Assembly (NCBI GenBank): GCA_025667525.1
Contig: CM046882.1
Coordinates: 523,430,618-523,494,617 of the forward strand
Direction of reading: 5' to 3'
Origin: Glebionis coronaria
Lineage: Eukaryota; Streptophyta; Magnoliopsida; Asterales; Asteraceae
Length of the DNA stretch: 64,000 nucleotides
Part shown: positions 1-11,720 of the stretch, one piece after another
How positions within the stretch are numbered: the first letter of the stretch is position 1
Layout: every line of letters begins with the position of its first letter
Notes under the pieces: model-generated
Told to the model about the DNA's origin: nothing
Databases searched by the model: none
The model's input: the letters and a program-made list of their open reading frames with translations, nothing else
Translations under genes and position numbers: made by a program

Positions 1-301
1 ACCTTTGAATGGTTTTAGGATAAGCTCATGTCCAAGAAAACTTAATTTCTTGTTAAGAGGGTAAGTTATCGTTGCGTAGATAAACTTCCCTGTCTCTGGA
101 GTCCGGGTCATCGTCTGTCATTTAACGAGGAGCCATTGTGCATAAGCTTAAAAACTTGGAATGTTTTTGATATAAGCTCATGCCCGAGAAAAATTAATTT
201 CTCGTTGTTAGGATAAGTTTACCATCGGCGATAAACTTTCCTTTCTTTGAAGAGCGAGTTATAGTCTGTGATGTGACTATAAGTCCTGATGCACTGTAAG
301 C
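1..301 (-). repeat. 3' terminal-region direct repeats of element A
   Basis: Two diverged units of about 150 bases. Each contains, on the plus strand, AAGCTCATG, then CGAGAAAA..AATTTCTCGTT, then GATAAGTT..ATC..GATAAACTT and a closing AGCTTA. Two units of the same kind lie at 30180-30480 just after pol of element B. The shared location, between the last ORF and the 3' LTR, suggests a cis-acting role or a common ancestor. No reading frame was seen here. Confidence 0.7.
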
Positions 302-2446
302 TTAACTGGAAATCCCCTGATATACTTGTTTCTTAGATATCAGCTTCTTTAGCAACCAAACTCCGAGAGTGTCCTTAATTGAGTGGTATACAATGATTGG
401 ACCGCTTCTTTCTTTTGGGACATTCTTTTTGGTACCTGCATTCTCATTAGGAGTTTGCATGCTTTGATATGGGTTAGCGATATCTATCTTAGAAGCAAGT
501 GGGGGTTCACAATTTTCTTTTCTTGTGCTAGAGGTGACCTGAGGAGATGATTCACTTGTCTTAGCTGGCAAACGTTTCCTTTTATAGAAAACCTTAAGTT
601 CAGGCTTAAGTGATGTATCCTCCTTTTCAATTTCCTCCCTAGTAGTCTTAGTAGAATCAAAGACTATCCTAGTTAAAGGGCACTCGTTTCCTACAAGAGT
701 GAAAGTTCTACCAGTGGGGCGCCACATTTTACCAATGGGTTTGATTTTAGCTATCCACTGGGTTTTAAGTCTAGCACGGGAGTTCACCTTATTAAGTAAT
801 TTCTTGACACAAGAATCATGATTGGATTTAAAGACACATTTCCTACATGTTTTACAAGTAGCATATTTAATGTCCGAGTAAGATCTAGAATTCCTAGATG
901 ATTGATTGATGCTCCTAGGATATGATATGCTATGGTTAGCAGTGTTGGGTAATCTAGAAGGCATCTGACTAGGTTTAAAATTCTTATTTCTTACTTGTGT
1001 CTTTTGAATAGCATCCCTTAGACCAAGTTTATGGTGAACGTCAGTTGAACTAGTTCTAGACGTGTTCTTTGGATTATGTCTAGGGAGACTAGAGGCAATC
1101 ATGTGATTAGGTCTTGCAAAAGCTTTTTTAGTAATATTGGGCCTAGATGGTGGAGTGACTGGTCTAGAAAGATGAACCATATCAACTTGGGAGGCAAACC
1201 GCGGTCTCGAGGATTTTGGTCGCTCAGATCTGAATGCAGTCGGTTGTCTAACAGACTGAATTTGAGGTGGTTTCCCCAAGATTGATGGTTTTTCAAGCTT
1301 AGTATCCACACTAGATCCTTTAGTTTTTCTCAATTCGTTTTTCAACGCAGCTATAGCAAAGACCTTTTCTTGTACTTGAGCCTTTAAAATCTCATTCTCT
1401 TTGAGAAATTCATCTTGGGATGCCAACTTAAATTCAAGCGACTTAATTTGTCTCACAAAATTATCTTTTTCAGCTTTAGAATCTTGAATTTTTTGATTTA
1501 ATTTTCTTTCAAGAACAACGTTTGAATTTTCAAGTTTTTCAAAATACTTTTCAAATTTATCCGTTTTCTTCGAAAATTCAATTTTGGCATCCTCAAGAGC
1601 TTTAGATTGCTGAGCTAAAATCGTTTCAAGCTCTTTAATCTTGGAATCAGAATCAGTTAGAGAAGCAGTCATAAAGCATTTATCATGATGAACTATAGCA
1701 TTCTGAACAATTCCTCCCCTATTTTGACTCACATCGGATGAATCTGAAGTGGTAAAACTATCACCCTTTTCCATCCCATGTTTGTCATAATTAGGTTTGG
1801 AATGCGCAACATGCGGTGGTTCATCGATGTAGACATCATATACCACATTCCTTTGTACCGTGTTTGTAGACTCTTCGTCAGATACGGGTATGGTGTCATC
1901 AATCCCTGACATGCTGCTTGTATCATGCTTACCTCCTGAATCCTTGCTCTTGCAATCTTTAGGCTCCAAGTTGTCAATCGTATGATCATTCTCCTCTTGC
2001 ATCTGCATCGTAGATTCTTGCACTCCATTATCATACTCTTGCTGAAGTCTGGATCTTTCATAAATCGAAGACGAAACCGATGTCATAAATTTCAATAGTT
2101 TATCACGGAAATCTTTAACCTCGTTCTGTGTGTATTGAAAAAATGACCGGCATATCTCTGAATTGTCAGACTTGATGATATTGAATTGGATGAAAGGCGT
2201 GAGTTGTGTCACTAGAGCTTGATATGCAGATGCTGATGCAGAGTGATTAAAGTCTTCTTTGTGAAGTTGCTCAGCTAGTTGGTTCAAGTTGAGGAACATT
2301 GAATCGATGAATATATAACGATCTTGACCGAAGAGTGTTAGAAATTCGCTTCCTCCTTGAAACCAAGAAATGGTCACTAGATGAGACTGGAGTAGTCGAA
2401 AGAACGTTATACCACTTTCTCTAGCTGTGTTTTGCATGAGATGCAA
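302..2446 (-). CDS. Orphan gag-like protein of element A (714 aa)
   Basis: One uninterrupted frame from ATG at 2446 to the stop at 302. Its N-terminal 130 residues and its tail resemble the Gag extension of daisy-family Ty1/copia elements. Residues about 265-375 are charged heptad-like sequence, probably a coiled coil. Residues 385-530 are basic and rich in Ser, Pro and Arg. A Cys/His cluster at 531-546 has the form C-x2-C-x2-C-x5-H-x2-C, with C531, C534, C537, H543 and C546, and matches one in the Gag of element B. The usual CCHC knuckle, protease, integrase and RT are all absent. The protein could bind nucleic acid or be packaged with a helper's Gag; that is inference. It is unusual that the frame stays open without pol. 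Confidence 0.7.
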   Translation of the reverse strand: MHLMQNTARESGITFFRLLQSHLVTISWFQGGSEFLTLFGQDRYIFIDSMFLNLNQLAEQLHKEDFNHSASASAYQALVTQLTPFIQFNIIKSDNSEICRSFFQYTQNEVKDFRDKLLKFMTSVSSSIYERSRLQQEYDNGVQESTMQMQEENDHTIDNLEPKDCKSKDSGGKHDTSSMSGIDDTIPVSDEESTNTVQRNVVYDVYIDEPPHVAHSKPNYDKHGMEKGDSFTTSDSSDVSQNRGGIVQNAIVHHDKCFMTASLTDSDSKIKELETILAQQSKALEDAKIEFSKKTDKFEKYFEKLENSNVVLERKLNQKIQDSKAEKDNFVRQIKSLEFKLASQDEFLKENEILKAQVQEKVFAIAALKNELRKTKGSSVDTKLEKPSILGKPPQIQSVRQPTAFRSERPKSSRPRFASQVDMVHLSRPVTPPSRPNITKKAFARPNHMIASSLPRHNPKNTSRTSSTDVHHKLGLRDAIQKTQVRNKNFKPSQMPSRLPNTANHSISYPRSINQSSRNSRSYSDIKYATCKTCRKCVFKSNHDSCVKKLLNKVNSRARLKTQWIAKIKPIGKMWRPTGRTFTLVGNECPLTRIVFDSTKTTREEIEKEDTSLKPELKVFYKRKRLPAKTSESSPQVTSSTRKENCEPPLASKIDIANPYQSMQTPNENAGTKKNVPKERSGPIIVYHSIKDTLGVWLLKKLISKKQVYQGISS

Positions 2447-3369
2447 GTCTCCCTCTCAAGATGTCGATTTCAACGAATCCATTAAAAATCGATGATAAAT
2501 GAAGGTAAGGATTACTTGTCGATCGATCAATGAAAGAAAGTAATTGTGTTTGTTGTTGTGAGTAGAAGTCGAGAAATAATGTTAAAATCCCCTAATAATT
2601 GTTCTCGATAAACCAAAAATTCCAAGACAGAATTACACACGGTTAAAAAATTTCAAAAACACGTTTTTGAAAAATCTTGTAATACTTGTCACTGTATCGG
2701 AATCCTCAAATTTAATCCGTCGGAATACCCATCGGAATATCCATCGCAATACCCATCGCAATATTACCCATCGGAATGTTTGATCGGAATGTCACACTAT
2801 CTTAATGTCCAGATCGGAAAGTCCAGATCGGAATGTCACACTATCTGAATGTCCAGATCGGAAAGTCCAGATCGGAATGTCACACTATCTGAATGTCCAG
2901 ATCGGAATGTCCAGATCGGAATATCACTATCGGAATGTCCAGATCGGAAAGTCCAGATCGGAATGTAGCTAAAATAAAATGGGCAGAGTGACGACACAAG
3001 GATCCCTTAAACCCGTCGGAATCCCAGATCGCAATGCTCGATCGGAATGCTCAGATCGGAATAAGGTGTCGTAATACAGTGATCGCAATGTGGAACCAAC
3101 TGGTTATTGCGATCAAGTTCCTCTCAGTTGTACTTTCCGATGGTGACCTTTGCTAGAATTTCGGAAATAAGAACACAATGCCTTTTTGCACTTTTGATCC
3201 AAGAAAGAACGTGTTTTAACCAAAATCAAGATACCAAAATCACTACAACAAGTAACTAGATAACTTGTATCAAGATCAAAGCATAAAAACACAAAAAAAA
3301 AAATTGGACGTGGGTATGTATTATCAAAACACAAAATCAAGAACACAAGAACAAAACCAATCAAACCAA
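2447..3369 (-). repeat. Leader of element A with TCGGAATG/TCGCAATG arrays
   Basis: Untranslated region between primer site and ORF. From about 2715 to 3100 the octamers TCGGAATG and TCGCAATG recur roughly twenty times, commonly as CAGATCGGAATGTC. At 2781-2975 they form about three to four units of roughly 50 bases. The block at 3000-3160 matches element B at 38540-38690 closely, while the arrays themselves differ in unit order. There is no credible ORF; the 83-codon frame at 3113-3364 is a by-product. Confidence 0.75.
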
Positions 3370-3383
3370 GGCTCTTGATACCA
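3370..3383 (-). other. Primer-binding site of element A (tRNA-iMet type variant)
   Basis: The minus strand reads TGGTATCAAGAGCC two bases inside the LTR. This is the plant initiator-Met site TGGTATCAGAGC with one extra A. Element B has the identical variant. Confidence 0.8.
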
Positions 3384-3385
3384 TT

Positions 3386-3666
3386 TGTAGGTCCTCGTAA
3401 TCTTGGATTATCCTTGTGTTGGAATGATTTAAAGAAATAGATAGATAGATGAAGAACTAGAGAGAGAAACTAGAGAGAGGTTGGAGAGAAAATGAAATAT
3501 TAGATTGAATATGTGAAAGTGAGAATGACCAACCCCTCCTAACATGCTAGGAGGGGGTTTATATAGCCCACCCTACATGTGGGCTATATGGGCTATATTG
3601 GATCACGAGCCCAATATCATTGGAGTGACCGATCCTTTCTAAATACGTAAAAACGTATTTCCAACA
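3386..3666 (-). repeat. 5' LTR of element A (281 bp)
   Basis: Bounded by TGTAGG on the left and CCAACA on the right (plus strand), with the primer site two bases from its inner end. On the minus strand a TATA box (TATATAAA, plus-strand 3559-3566) is followed directly by a hairpin with nine-base arms (3533-3541 and 3548-3556) and loop ACATGC. The outer boundary rests on the CA terminus alone, because no partner LTR is in the window. Confidence 0.65.
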
Positions 3667-5667
3667 ATTCTTCAAGTTATTTTTTTTAATTAATTTAATT
3701 AGGGTATTAAATTTATCATGCGATATTAATTTTATTTAATCTAATTAATATTGATTGAATCTTGTCAAGTTACGTTATGTTATTTAAACCTTAGTTATAC
3801 AAGAATTATTAAATTAATTCTGGTTCACGTCATGTTTAAAAGTATAATACACGTGTTCGGTTCATGATTATCTATATAAGTTTAATTAATTTTACAAGTA
3901 TATAATTTTACAAGTTAATTAAATTAATTTGGCATGGTATATAATTAACTTAATTAAAACATGGACTTAGGTTAATTATTATTATAAATAATACATGTTT
4001 TTAACCTAAGTATTTAATTATTGATTTTACACTATAGTATTAATTAATTATTAAACATGACATATAATTAATTAATAATCATGACTTAGGTTATATTAAT
4101 ATAAATATTAATACATGTTTTAACCTAAGTATTTCTATATACTTTAATTTAATTAAATCATGCTTTTAATTAAATTGTATAACCTATGGTTTGTTTAATT
4201 AACATGATATTATTAATAAACTATATTACTAATCACATGACTTAGCATATTTGATCAGTAAAACTAAGCTTATATTATTAGCTTATTAATTAAGCTTATT
4301 TCTAAATCTGGATACTTTCTATTTCAGGAAACTTACTATTTTTGGAAACTTTCTATTTTTAGAAACTTATCTATTTTAAGCAGTTAATCTATTTTTGGAA
4401 ACTTTTAATTTTTGGAAACCTTCTATTTTAAGAAACCTGCTATTTTTAGAAAGTTACTCATTATTACACAACAAGTATAATAATACAAGAAATACAAGTA
4501 ATACTTAATCAGAATATCCAGAATACATGATAAACACATCATAACGTTAAAATCAGTAAAACAAGACATGAATATATAAAACAATCTAAGACACGATATA
4601 AAATCAGTTACGTACTCAGTAATCAGAATACTTATAGACGTATACTATTTATGTAGCATTAGTGGGATCCAAGTAGGACTCTCTTCCGTTCATCTTCTTC
4701 GTTCACTGGACACAAGGTACGGATTCTCCGTCCTTTCAGTATGGACATTCTTCCTTATTAGGATTCCCGGTGTGCAGCCAACTGTTTTCCCCAGTATATG
4801 TTTTATATGTTTTTGAATTGCTTATGTTTAATTAGATACCTAAAGCCATATACATGCATGACCAGTTTCACCTAGTTATGGAGGTACCATAACCATAACA
4901 CTGGAGGCACCAGTGTTATGACTCCACCACGATGGAGTGATAGCTCGTGGCGTCCCTTCAGCTTTTGGCCATATTATTATTATTATCATGTGAGGCGTAT
5001 GGGTGCATCCTAGGTTACATGTTTTCAGTAGATTATTCAGGTGAATGTGGTGTGTGCTTTGCATCCTTCACAAGGAGCTGATCCCTCCTACCTAAAAACT
5101 TATATTAATTAGAGGCAGCCCCTCTAATTGCATGACGAGGTCACCCCTCCAAGTATTCATGCACATTGATATTTCATGACCTATATTGGCTAATGGTTAA
5201 CATGTTAAATAGTTTTCATAAGATAACAAAGGCTTTTCAAACTATAAAACCAGTTTTATTAAGTTAATATCAGGTTATCCAGGACTTAATCAATTCCGCT
5301 GCTATATGTTTTACATGCTTATTTTTATTCATTCCATGCTTGTATATCCATGCACTGAGCGTTATGCTCAGCCGTTACTTTCCTTTCCATGTCCCAAAAC
5401 GGCAGGTACCTAAGGACAGACTCGAGCATTTGGAGGACGTGCATAGGATGGAAGCTGCCATTGACTTCTTCTCCTTTTGCCTTCATATACTTATGCTTGT
5501 TTAGTCTCTCATTCATTTCATTTACTTTATTTATGTTTTGGGGCTTATGTTTGGTAACCGATGTTTGATTCCGGTTTTCCCTATGGTCATGTATCTATTA
5601 CCTTGCATGCTTTGATGACACGCCATAATTACGCGTAACGGTCCACTTATCAAAGTGGGGTGTTACA
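3667..5667 (+). repeat. Element E: 3' part of a long gypsy-type LTR, cut by A
   Basis: It ends in GGGGTGTTACA at 5667, after which the LTR of D continues with GCCCA. About 2 kb is homologous in order to the last 2 kb of solo LTR F: an AT-rich stretch, a run of GGAAACTTACTATTTTT-like units, the block around 'ggacacaaggtac', and the ending 'tttgatgacacg...'. It is either part of a solo LTR or one LTR of a longer element; the other end lies beyond A. The terminal sequence and length suit Tekay-like chromoviruses, which is a weak inference. No coding sequence was seen. Confidence 0.65.
4311..4455 (+). repeat. Tandem short repeats in E
   Basis: Units of about 18-26 bases, approximately TTTTTGGAAACTT(A/T)CTA, repeated about seven times with drift. 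The same array lies in F at about 53085-53290, so it belongs to the LTR family. Confidence 0.6.
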
Positions 5668-8550
5668 GCCCAAAAGTTGAATGTGAGCTTATTAAAGCTT
5701 AATTGAACAACAACTTATTCTTAATGGGCTTTTTGGCCCATTAAGCTATAAGCCAATGCCATAAGCTCTAATTTGACACACAACCTTCGTTTGAGATGCC
5801 TAAGATATCTGTGAAAATAAATCTTCAATAAGCTCAACCAATAAGCCAGAAATAAGCAAAGTAAAATTCCACTAAAAGACAAAATAGTCGACTTGGAGTT
5901 CTAGACCAACTCAAACCTTGATTCAAGTTGCAAAAGACTCTAAATGAGTTAATTAAGACAAATAAATCAAGAAAAGCTCAATAAGCCAAGCCAAATAAGC
6001 TGAATAAGCTGAATAAGCTGATAAGCACTTATGTAAAAGTCAAAGGAGTTGGTTTTCTAGTGAAAGCTTAAAGTCAACCACCCAAATGCTCCAGTATGAA
6101 CAAATGGGTCAACTAAGGAACACCTATTACAAAATTAAAGTTGTTGCAGGTTTAAATAAGCTAGAACAACTTATTGATAAGCTATCCCAAAAATAACACT
6201 AGCAGTGGCTAGCAGCAGGGGAAAGGAGTTCCCACTGCTTTGACTATTTGACTGTTGATTTGTGAGAGTTTTACTTGGATTCAATGGAAACAAGGGAAAC
6301 CTTACAACCAGTGAGTTGTAAGGAGTCAATATCAAGCAAGAAATCATAAAATCACCAAGCCAATAAGCACAGAATAAGCAAACAGTCACCGGATATGATA
6401 CAGACTTGCAAATAAGTAGATTATGAACAAATAAGCAGTTTAAGCATGAATAAGCCAACCAAAATGAGCAAGATGCATACACAAGATATAATAAATTCCA
6501 ATAAGCACAAATAAACTTGTTCAAACACTGATTCAAAGATTAGAGCAAGATTCAAGAACAAGCAGTTGACTGATGAACAAACTAAGAACACCAAATCCTT
6601 TTGCTGATCTAAATGACCACAGATCTAATTTCAAACCCTTAAATCCCTTACCCTGGCTTTATTAACTAATTATCACTTGTTAACCCTAGTCTACCCTTAG
6701 ATCTAGGTGTCCCTAAAATTTTAGTAAAAAACAACTAGTTAAACAGATTTTATGGCCTTTTGTTAGATTTAAGTGATTAGACCCTCAAAACTTGCAAATA
6801 AATGTTCAATAGCACAAGTGAAACAAGAGCAAACACAAACCATAAACCAACAACTACTCAAATCAACCCAAACTTAGATTATGTAGTTAACCCAAACACC
6901 CCTTAATAAACTGCTTAATCAATTTTTCAAAGGATTATTTAGATTTAACCCACAAACAAAGCTCAAATCAATCCAGTATCAACAAAAAAACTCCAATAAA
7001 CAAGATTCAACCACAATATCACATATTCACAGACAAAATCTCATAATCAACATAAAACATGAAATATTCAGAAAATGAACAAGGGTTTAGAGATGAGCAC
7101 CTCCAAAACATACATCCATGCTTTGGGATGTGTGAGATTAGGTGCTAGCTAAACAAGCACCAGCTTCCTTGTACCTGCTAAGAATCAACAAATACACGGA
7201 TGAACAAATAATAATGAAAACTAATTTTTTTTAAAACAAGAGTTTTAAACCATAAAACCTTTCCTCAAAAACAAACAACAGTTTATGGAACTCGGACTTT
7301 AGCTAATCAAACACAAAACTTTTACAAAAACATAAAAGGGAAATAACAATTTTTCAGAAAACCAAACTTTTATTTCATAAAAAGGAATTACAAGGGTTAG
7401 CTAAAATCTGGAACAAAGTAATTCTCACATGTTGAGGACTCCTTTTATAGACTACTTAGGACGATTTTAGAATGAAAGATACATCAAAACCCTAGCTATG
7501 AAGTCTCAAAAATGCCCTTGGCCTTCTAGACACGTTTGTTGTTGATGAGTTATCAAATTTGATCTTGGCTGTTCATTTTGTGCTTAGGGACAAAGTAGTA
7601 ACCATAAAGCATTGATCTTGCCACATCAGATTTCTTGGAGAGGAAGTTGGGTTTCTATTAGTTAACATGGTTTAGTGTGGGGTCACATGGGTAGTGGGAT
7701 TTGGGAATTTTGGTGTGGGATGAGTTTGGTTTGAGGTGAATCAAGTGTGGGACTGGGTAATTTCCATTTACCCTTTGTTTAAGTGGAAGGTAAAACTGGG
7801 TTCATCATGGTGAATAGTAAAAGGTTTTGATCCGAAACTAGTGGGAAGTAACTTGTTTGGCGCACTAATATGTTTGAATGTTTACTTGTGGCAACTTTGG
7901 TCCTCAGTCTTTGGCCAAATATGTATATCATGTTTTCTAGCCTTATAAACTCGTTTCCCTTTGTTATTGAAGTTTAAGAATTCTTAGTTTGGCCACAAAA
8001 TGTTCTCACAAGGAAATTTAGGGCTTTTATAACTTTGGTCTATTTACAACTTCAGTCCTTTTGATATTTAATTCATTTTTAAAGGACTAGAAGTGTAATA
8101 TTCTTGAACTTCAAGGTCTTCATTGGACTTTGACTTCATAAGGGACCATTATTGACAATTTAGATTTGTTGAGGGACTAAATTTGCCAATTCTTCAAAGA
8201 TGAAGGACCTTTTTGTCATTTTGACAAACTTAAGGGACCAAACTTGTAATTATGAATAAACAAGGGTATTAACTATCATTTCTTCATAAATGAGGGATCA
8301 ATCTTGTACATATTCAAGTCTTCAAGGGTTTTTCTTTGATAAATCACAAACTAGGGCCCGGTTCATTGTGCGACTTCGTTTCTCGTGTTCGTTTTTCCTT
8401 GTTTCTTGTGATCTTTTGTCTTTTTCACGATATCCATACCTAAAATACACAAGTAAACAAACACAAGCATATATATGGTATTTTGATGACATTTTATGCA
8501 TTTAAAGCCAGAAAAGAACGATGAGATCATGTATAAATGCCATCTCATCA
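5668..8550 (-). repeat. 3' LTR of element D (partial, cut by E)
   Basis: 2.88 kb that matches the right-hand LTR of D from 'cccaaaag(t/c)tgaatgtga' through to 'catctcatca'. It contains many AATAAGC phrases (5800-6500). The small frames in it, such as 6171-6536 and 8290-8505, have counterparts in the other copy (40008-40319 and 46569-46784), but they look like LTR sequence rather than genes. Confidence 0.8.
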
Positions 8551-8566
8551 CTCCCCCATACTAAAC
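8551..8566 (-). other. Polypurine tract of element D
   Basis: The minus strand reads TTTAGTATGGGGGAG directly before the LTR start TGATGAG. This is the usual plus-strand priming site. Confidence 0.75.
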
Positions 8567-11246
8567 CATTGTCGTGCCCTCACGCAATGCTAGAATAAAG
8601 TATCTAAGCATCTCCAAATTTCAATTTTATTAACCTTTATTGAAAAGTAAAACTTGCTACAATACTACGAAGATGTGTAAAAGACATAATGTGTGATTTT
8701 CATCATGAAAGTGACTTTTAGGGTCAACAAGTGAATGTCTCATAGAGTAAAGTTCGTCATCCTTGATTGTCATACATTCCATGCTAAGTGCAAAAACGAG
8801 ATCATTGTTGGTACAAGTCACAATGCTAACAATACTCATACGTCCAAACTATGTAATACTTTTTCTCCCCGCAATCCTAGTTATTAAGAAAAGAAAGGGT
8901 TTCTAGAATTTTTTAACTATTTGTCATGGATCACAAGTGATTCATATTGACTTATTAGTCCGAAAATAAAGTAGCACGATTTAATCGATAGTTAGCCGAA
9001 GGACAAAATCTATTAAAATGGCTTCTCGTGTATCTCCTTAAGTTCATATCTTGGCATAACTCGTTTCACGATTTGAGACCTTTCTCGGACCGATATTTGG
9101 CATGTAATACTTCAAATCTTCGGAAGACGTTCTTGAAATTATGGTCTTCTCTTTATATTTTGGAATTTCTTCACTTGATGTTTTTGAGAGATTTTTCATA
9201 CTTGGACCACGACTTCATCATTTTTCTTTAATATTTATTTTGGATTTTGATTTACAACGATCCGCCTCCTTTTAGGACTTGGATATATTTATCCTCATAC
9301 CTTGTTAGGGTCTTTTTGGATAGACTTTCTCCATGATCTTTAGGGGAGTAATTGCTTTTCGTCGTGTTTCTCGATCCTTCATATTGATTTTGGAATAATG
9401 ATACTTCACATCATCTTGGATCTTTAGCAACAAAATAGAGCTCCTCATGCCTTGTTAGGGACTTTTTGGATCTTCACCAATCTTCACATCCCGCTTCAAT
9501 AAGTTATTCCTTGGATATGAACTCTATTCAACCCCGAGCAAATTTTAGACGATCTTGTGCTAGAAGCTAAGTAACCTTTCAAATCGTACGACCTTACTTA
9601 TTGCAATTATTTTATTCCTAATGCATTGATCTTATGGGAGAAAAAGCCACAATTAAAAACATATATGTTTTTGAAAGAACATTTTCATGTTTTACGTTTA
9701 GCATGATCACTTGCCTAACTCTATCACTTCTCGTTCTTCACTATTTAAAGACCTCTAATTAAAGAGACTCGTGGATACTTAGCCATGCAAGTCAAAATTA
9801 AGCCAAATTTGGATTAGCTTTCATTAAGACTATATCAAATCGAAGTTTTGGGTCTTCAAGCCACCTATAGGATCTTGCACTTTCTTGGACTTTTTCAAGT
9901 TTAGAGAATGCATTTTAAAGTTCCCTTGATAAGTGACTTTCTAGAATCAACTATAGGAACTTGCGAAAAGTTCTTGTTCTTAACCCGAATGAGCTAAGAC
10001 TTTCGTGTTTTAAAGTTCCCTATATAAAAGTCTAGCAAAACTTGATTCGAGCGGATTAAGGAATGTAAAGGGCTCCAAATGCCCATCAAGTCAAAAATTG
10101 ACTCTTATTCTACCCATCGGAAAATATACATTCGTGTCTTAAAAACACTTATGAAAACGAAGAAAAATTTTAAAATTTGGCCATTTTTAGCCTTATTAGA
10201 AACAAAACAAAATAAAACTTTGAAAGTTGGAAAACGTTAGGGCGTAGCAAAGCAAGTATCTATTCACCCCCCATACTAAAATTAAACATTGTCCTCAATG
10301 TTTCTAGTCTAAAGGTGGAGCACCCCCATACTAGAGATGAAGAGTCGAATGCTTAGGATCTAGCATGGAAAGGGTGATCAAAAATATATCTAAAGCCGTT
10401 TATGAATTATGCTTAAAAGATAATTGTTAGAACAATAAAGGATATGTCATGGATTCGTGAAAAACTCTTCAAGCAAACGATCAAGGCTCACGTAAACGAA
10501 CACGAGAGTCTTCTATTGTGGCGATGATGATGATCTAGATAACACATTCACAAACAACCACGAGACAACGAGTTGGAAGGGCACAAATCCCCTCTCATTA
10601 ACTATATTAGAAAGCATAATATGTATAATGGATAAGCATGGGATCTCCCGCACGAGGCACCTCGTTTTTGATTACCGAGTCATGAGCTCGACTCGATCCC
10701 CTCTAAATGTGATCATTTAGGGAAAATCTTGGTATGGTCATTTTTTAATGGGACTTACATGATAAACAAGGCCCAAAAAGAAACCGGTATTAAGGACTAA
10801 GTCCTTTGGTGATGTAAAATACCGGGATCGAAGATGGCGTCTTTGTTTTCATTGGATAAACAAATCAACGACACTTCAAAATGTGCCAAAAACTTAAAGA
10901 GTTTGAAGAAAAGAGATGAGAAGTAGAAGGGTGGGACAATTGGTAAGACAAACTTTTGAGCTACTCGAGGTAGACTCACACCAAACAGATGAAACTATTT
11001 TCCATTTATTGCATCGGTGGAAGACCGAGATTTCCCTTTACATGCGATTCCGGGATCGAATATCTCGTCCTCGGTGGAGAAAGGTGAGGAAACATAAGGG
11101 GCTTCCCCCACACTAAAACCATAAAAATCATCATCAAAAGGAGTAGACGAGCTTGTAGTACTCAAAACACGTGGTGATGACGGAGTTAGATTTGTAGAAA
11201 AATCTTTTTAAATCATATTCAAAATCTTTTCCTATTTTTATCTTTT
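8551..11246 (-). other. 3' non-coding region of element D
   Basis: 2.7 kb between LTR and insertion C. Six-frame reading gives only short frames of at most 82 codons with no RT, RNase H or integrase motifs. The polypurine-like phrase TAGTATGGGGG or TAGTGTGGGGG recurs at about 10264-10275, 10322-10333 and 11104-11113 (minus strand), each resembling the real tract at 8551. Confidence 0.6.
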
Positions 11247-11720
11247 TGTTGGGTCCACTAGATATGGATCTTGCAGCCTGTTAAGGATGGTGAACGACTT
11301 CTGTAATCAAAAGTCTATTCACAGAGAGAATCTAGATGAAACACACAGTATAAGTGCGGAATACAAATACTATGAACAAGAAGAAACAGAATAACTAAAT
11401 AACTTGATCCTTACTAAGGATTTCTACTATTAATATGAACTAAATAATGTTTGATGAAGGTGTATCTAACCCTTCTGCCAATAGTTCCTTTTATACTACA
11501 AGGAAACCCTAATACAGCATTAAACCAAAACGTGTAACTTCTGGTATGCATATCCTTTCCTAACATATCTCATGCATATCCTAACAAACTACTCAGAATA
11601 ATAATGTTTGACTTTCTACTAGACCAGGAGTACGTGTTGCTCCTACTACTACTAGGACCAGGAGGAACTACATACCTCCTATCATACCTATTACAAATGT
11701 CTATTACAGAGGTCCTAATA
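11247..11720 (-). repeat. 3' LTR of element C (474 bp)
   Basis: Starts TGTTGGGTCC and ends TCCTAATA. The other copy ends TCCTAACA, so the terminal CA has mutated to TA here. Preceded by target duplication CTTTT. Confidence 0.9.

Larger units (their letters stand above)
1..3666 (-). mobile_element. Element A: non-autonomous Ty1/copia-type retrotransposon, 3' end off window
   Basis: Read on the minus strand, from the right: a 5' LTR (3386-3666), a primer-binding site, a leader with octamer arrays, one 714-codon gag-like frame, and then 3' repeats. The 3' LTR lies beyond base 1. Element B has the same leader design, the same primer-site variant and the same 3' repeats, but has pol between gag and those repeats. 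In A only about 150 bases separate the ORF stop from the second repeat unit, so pol is absent rather than outside the window. The target duplication cannot be checked because one end is missing. It lies within the LTR fragment E. Confidence 0.8.

Noticed and set aside
6171..6536. 121-codon minus-strand frame, also at 40008-40319
   Set aside because: LTR sequence of D; the second copy differs in length and start, and no domain is present.
8290..8505. 71-codon frame conserved in two places (also 46569-46784)
   Set aside because: Both copies are the same part of D's two LTRs, so conservation reflects common origin; the opposite strand is equally open.
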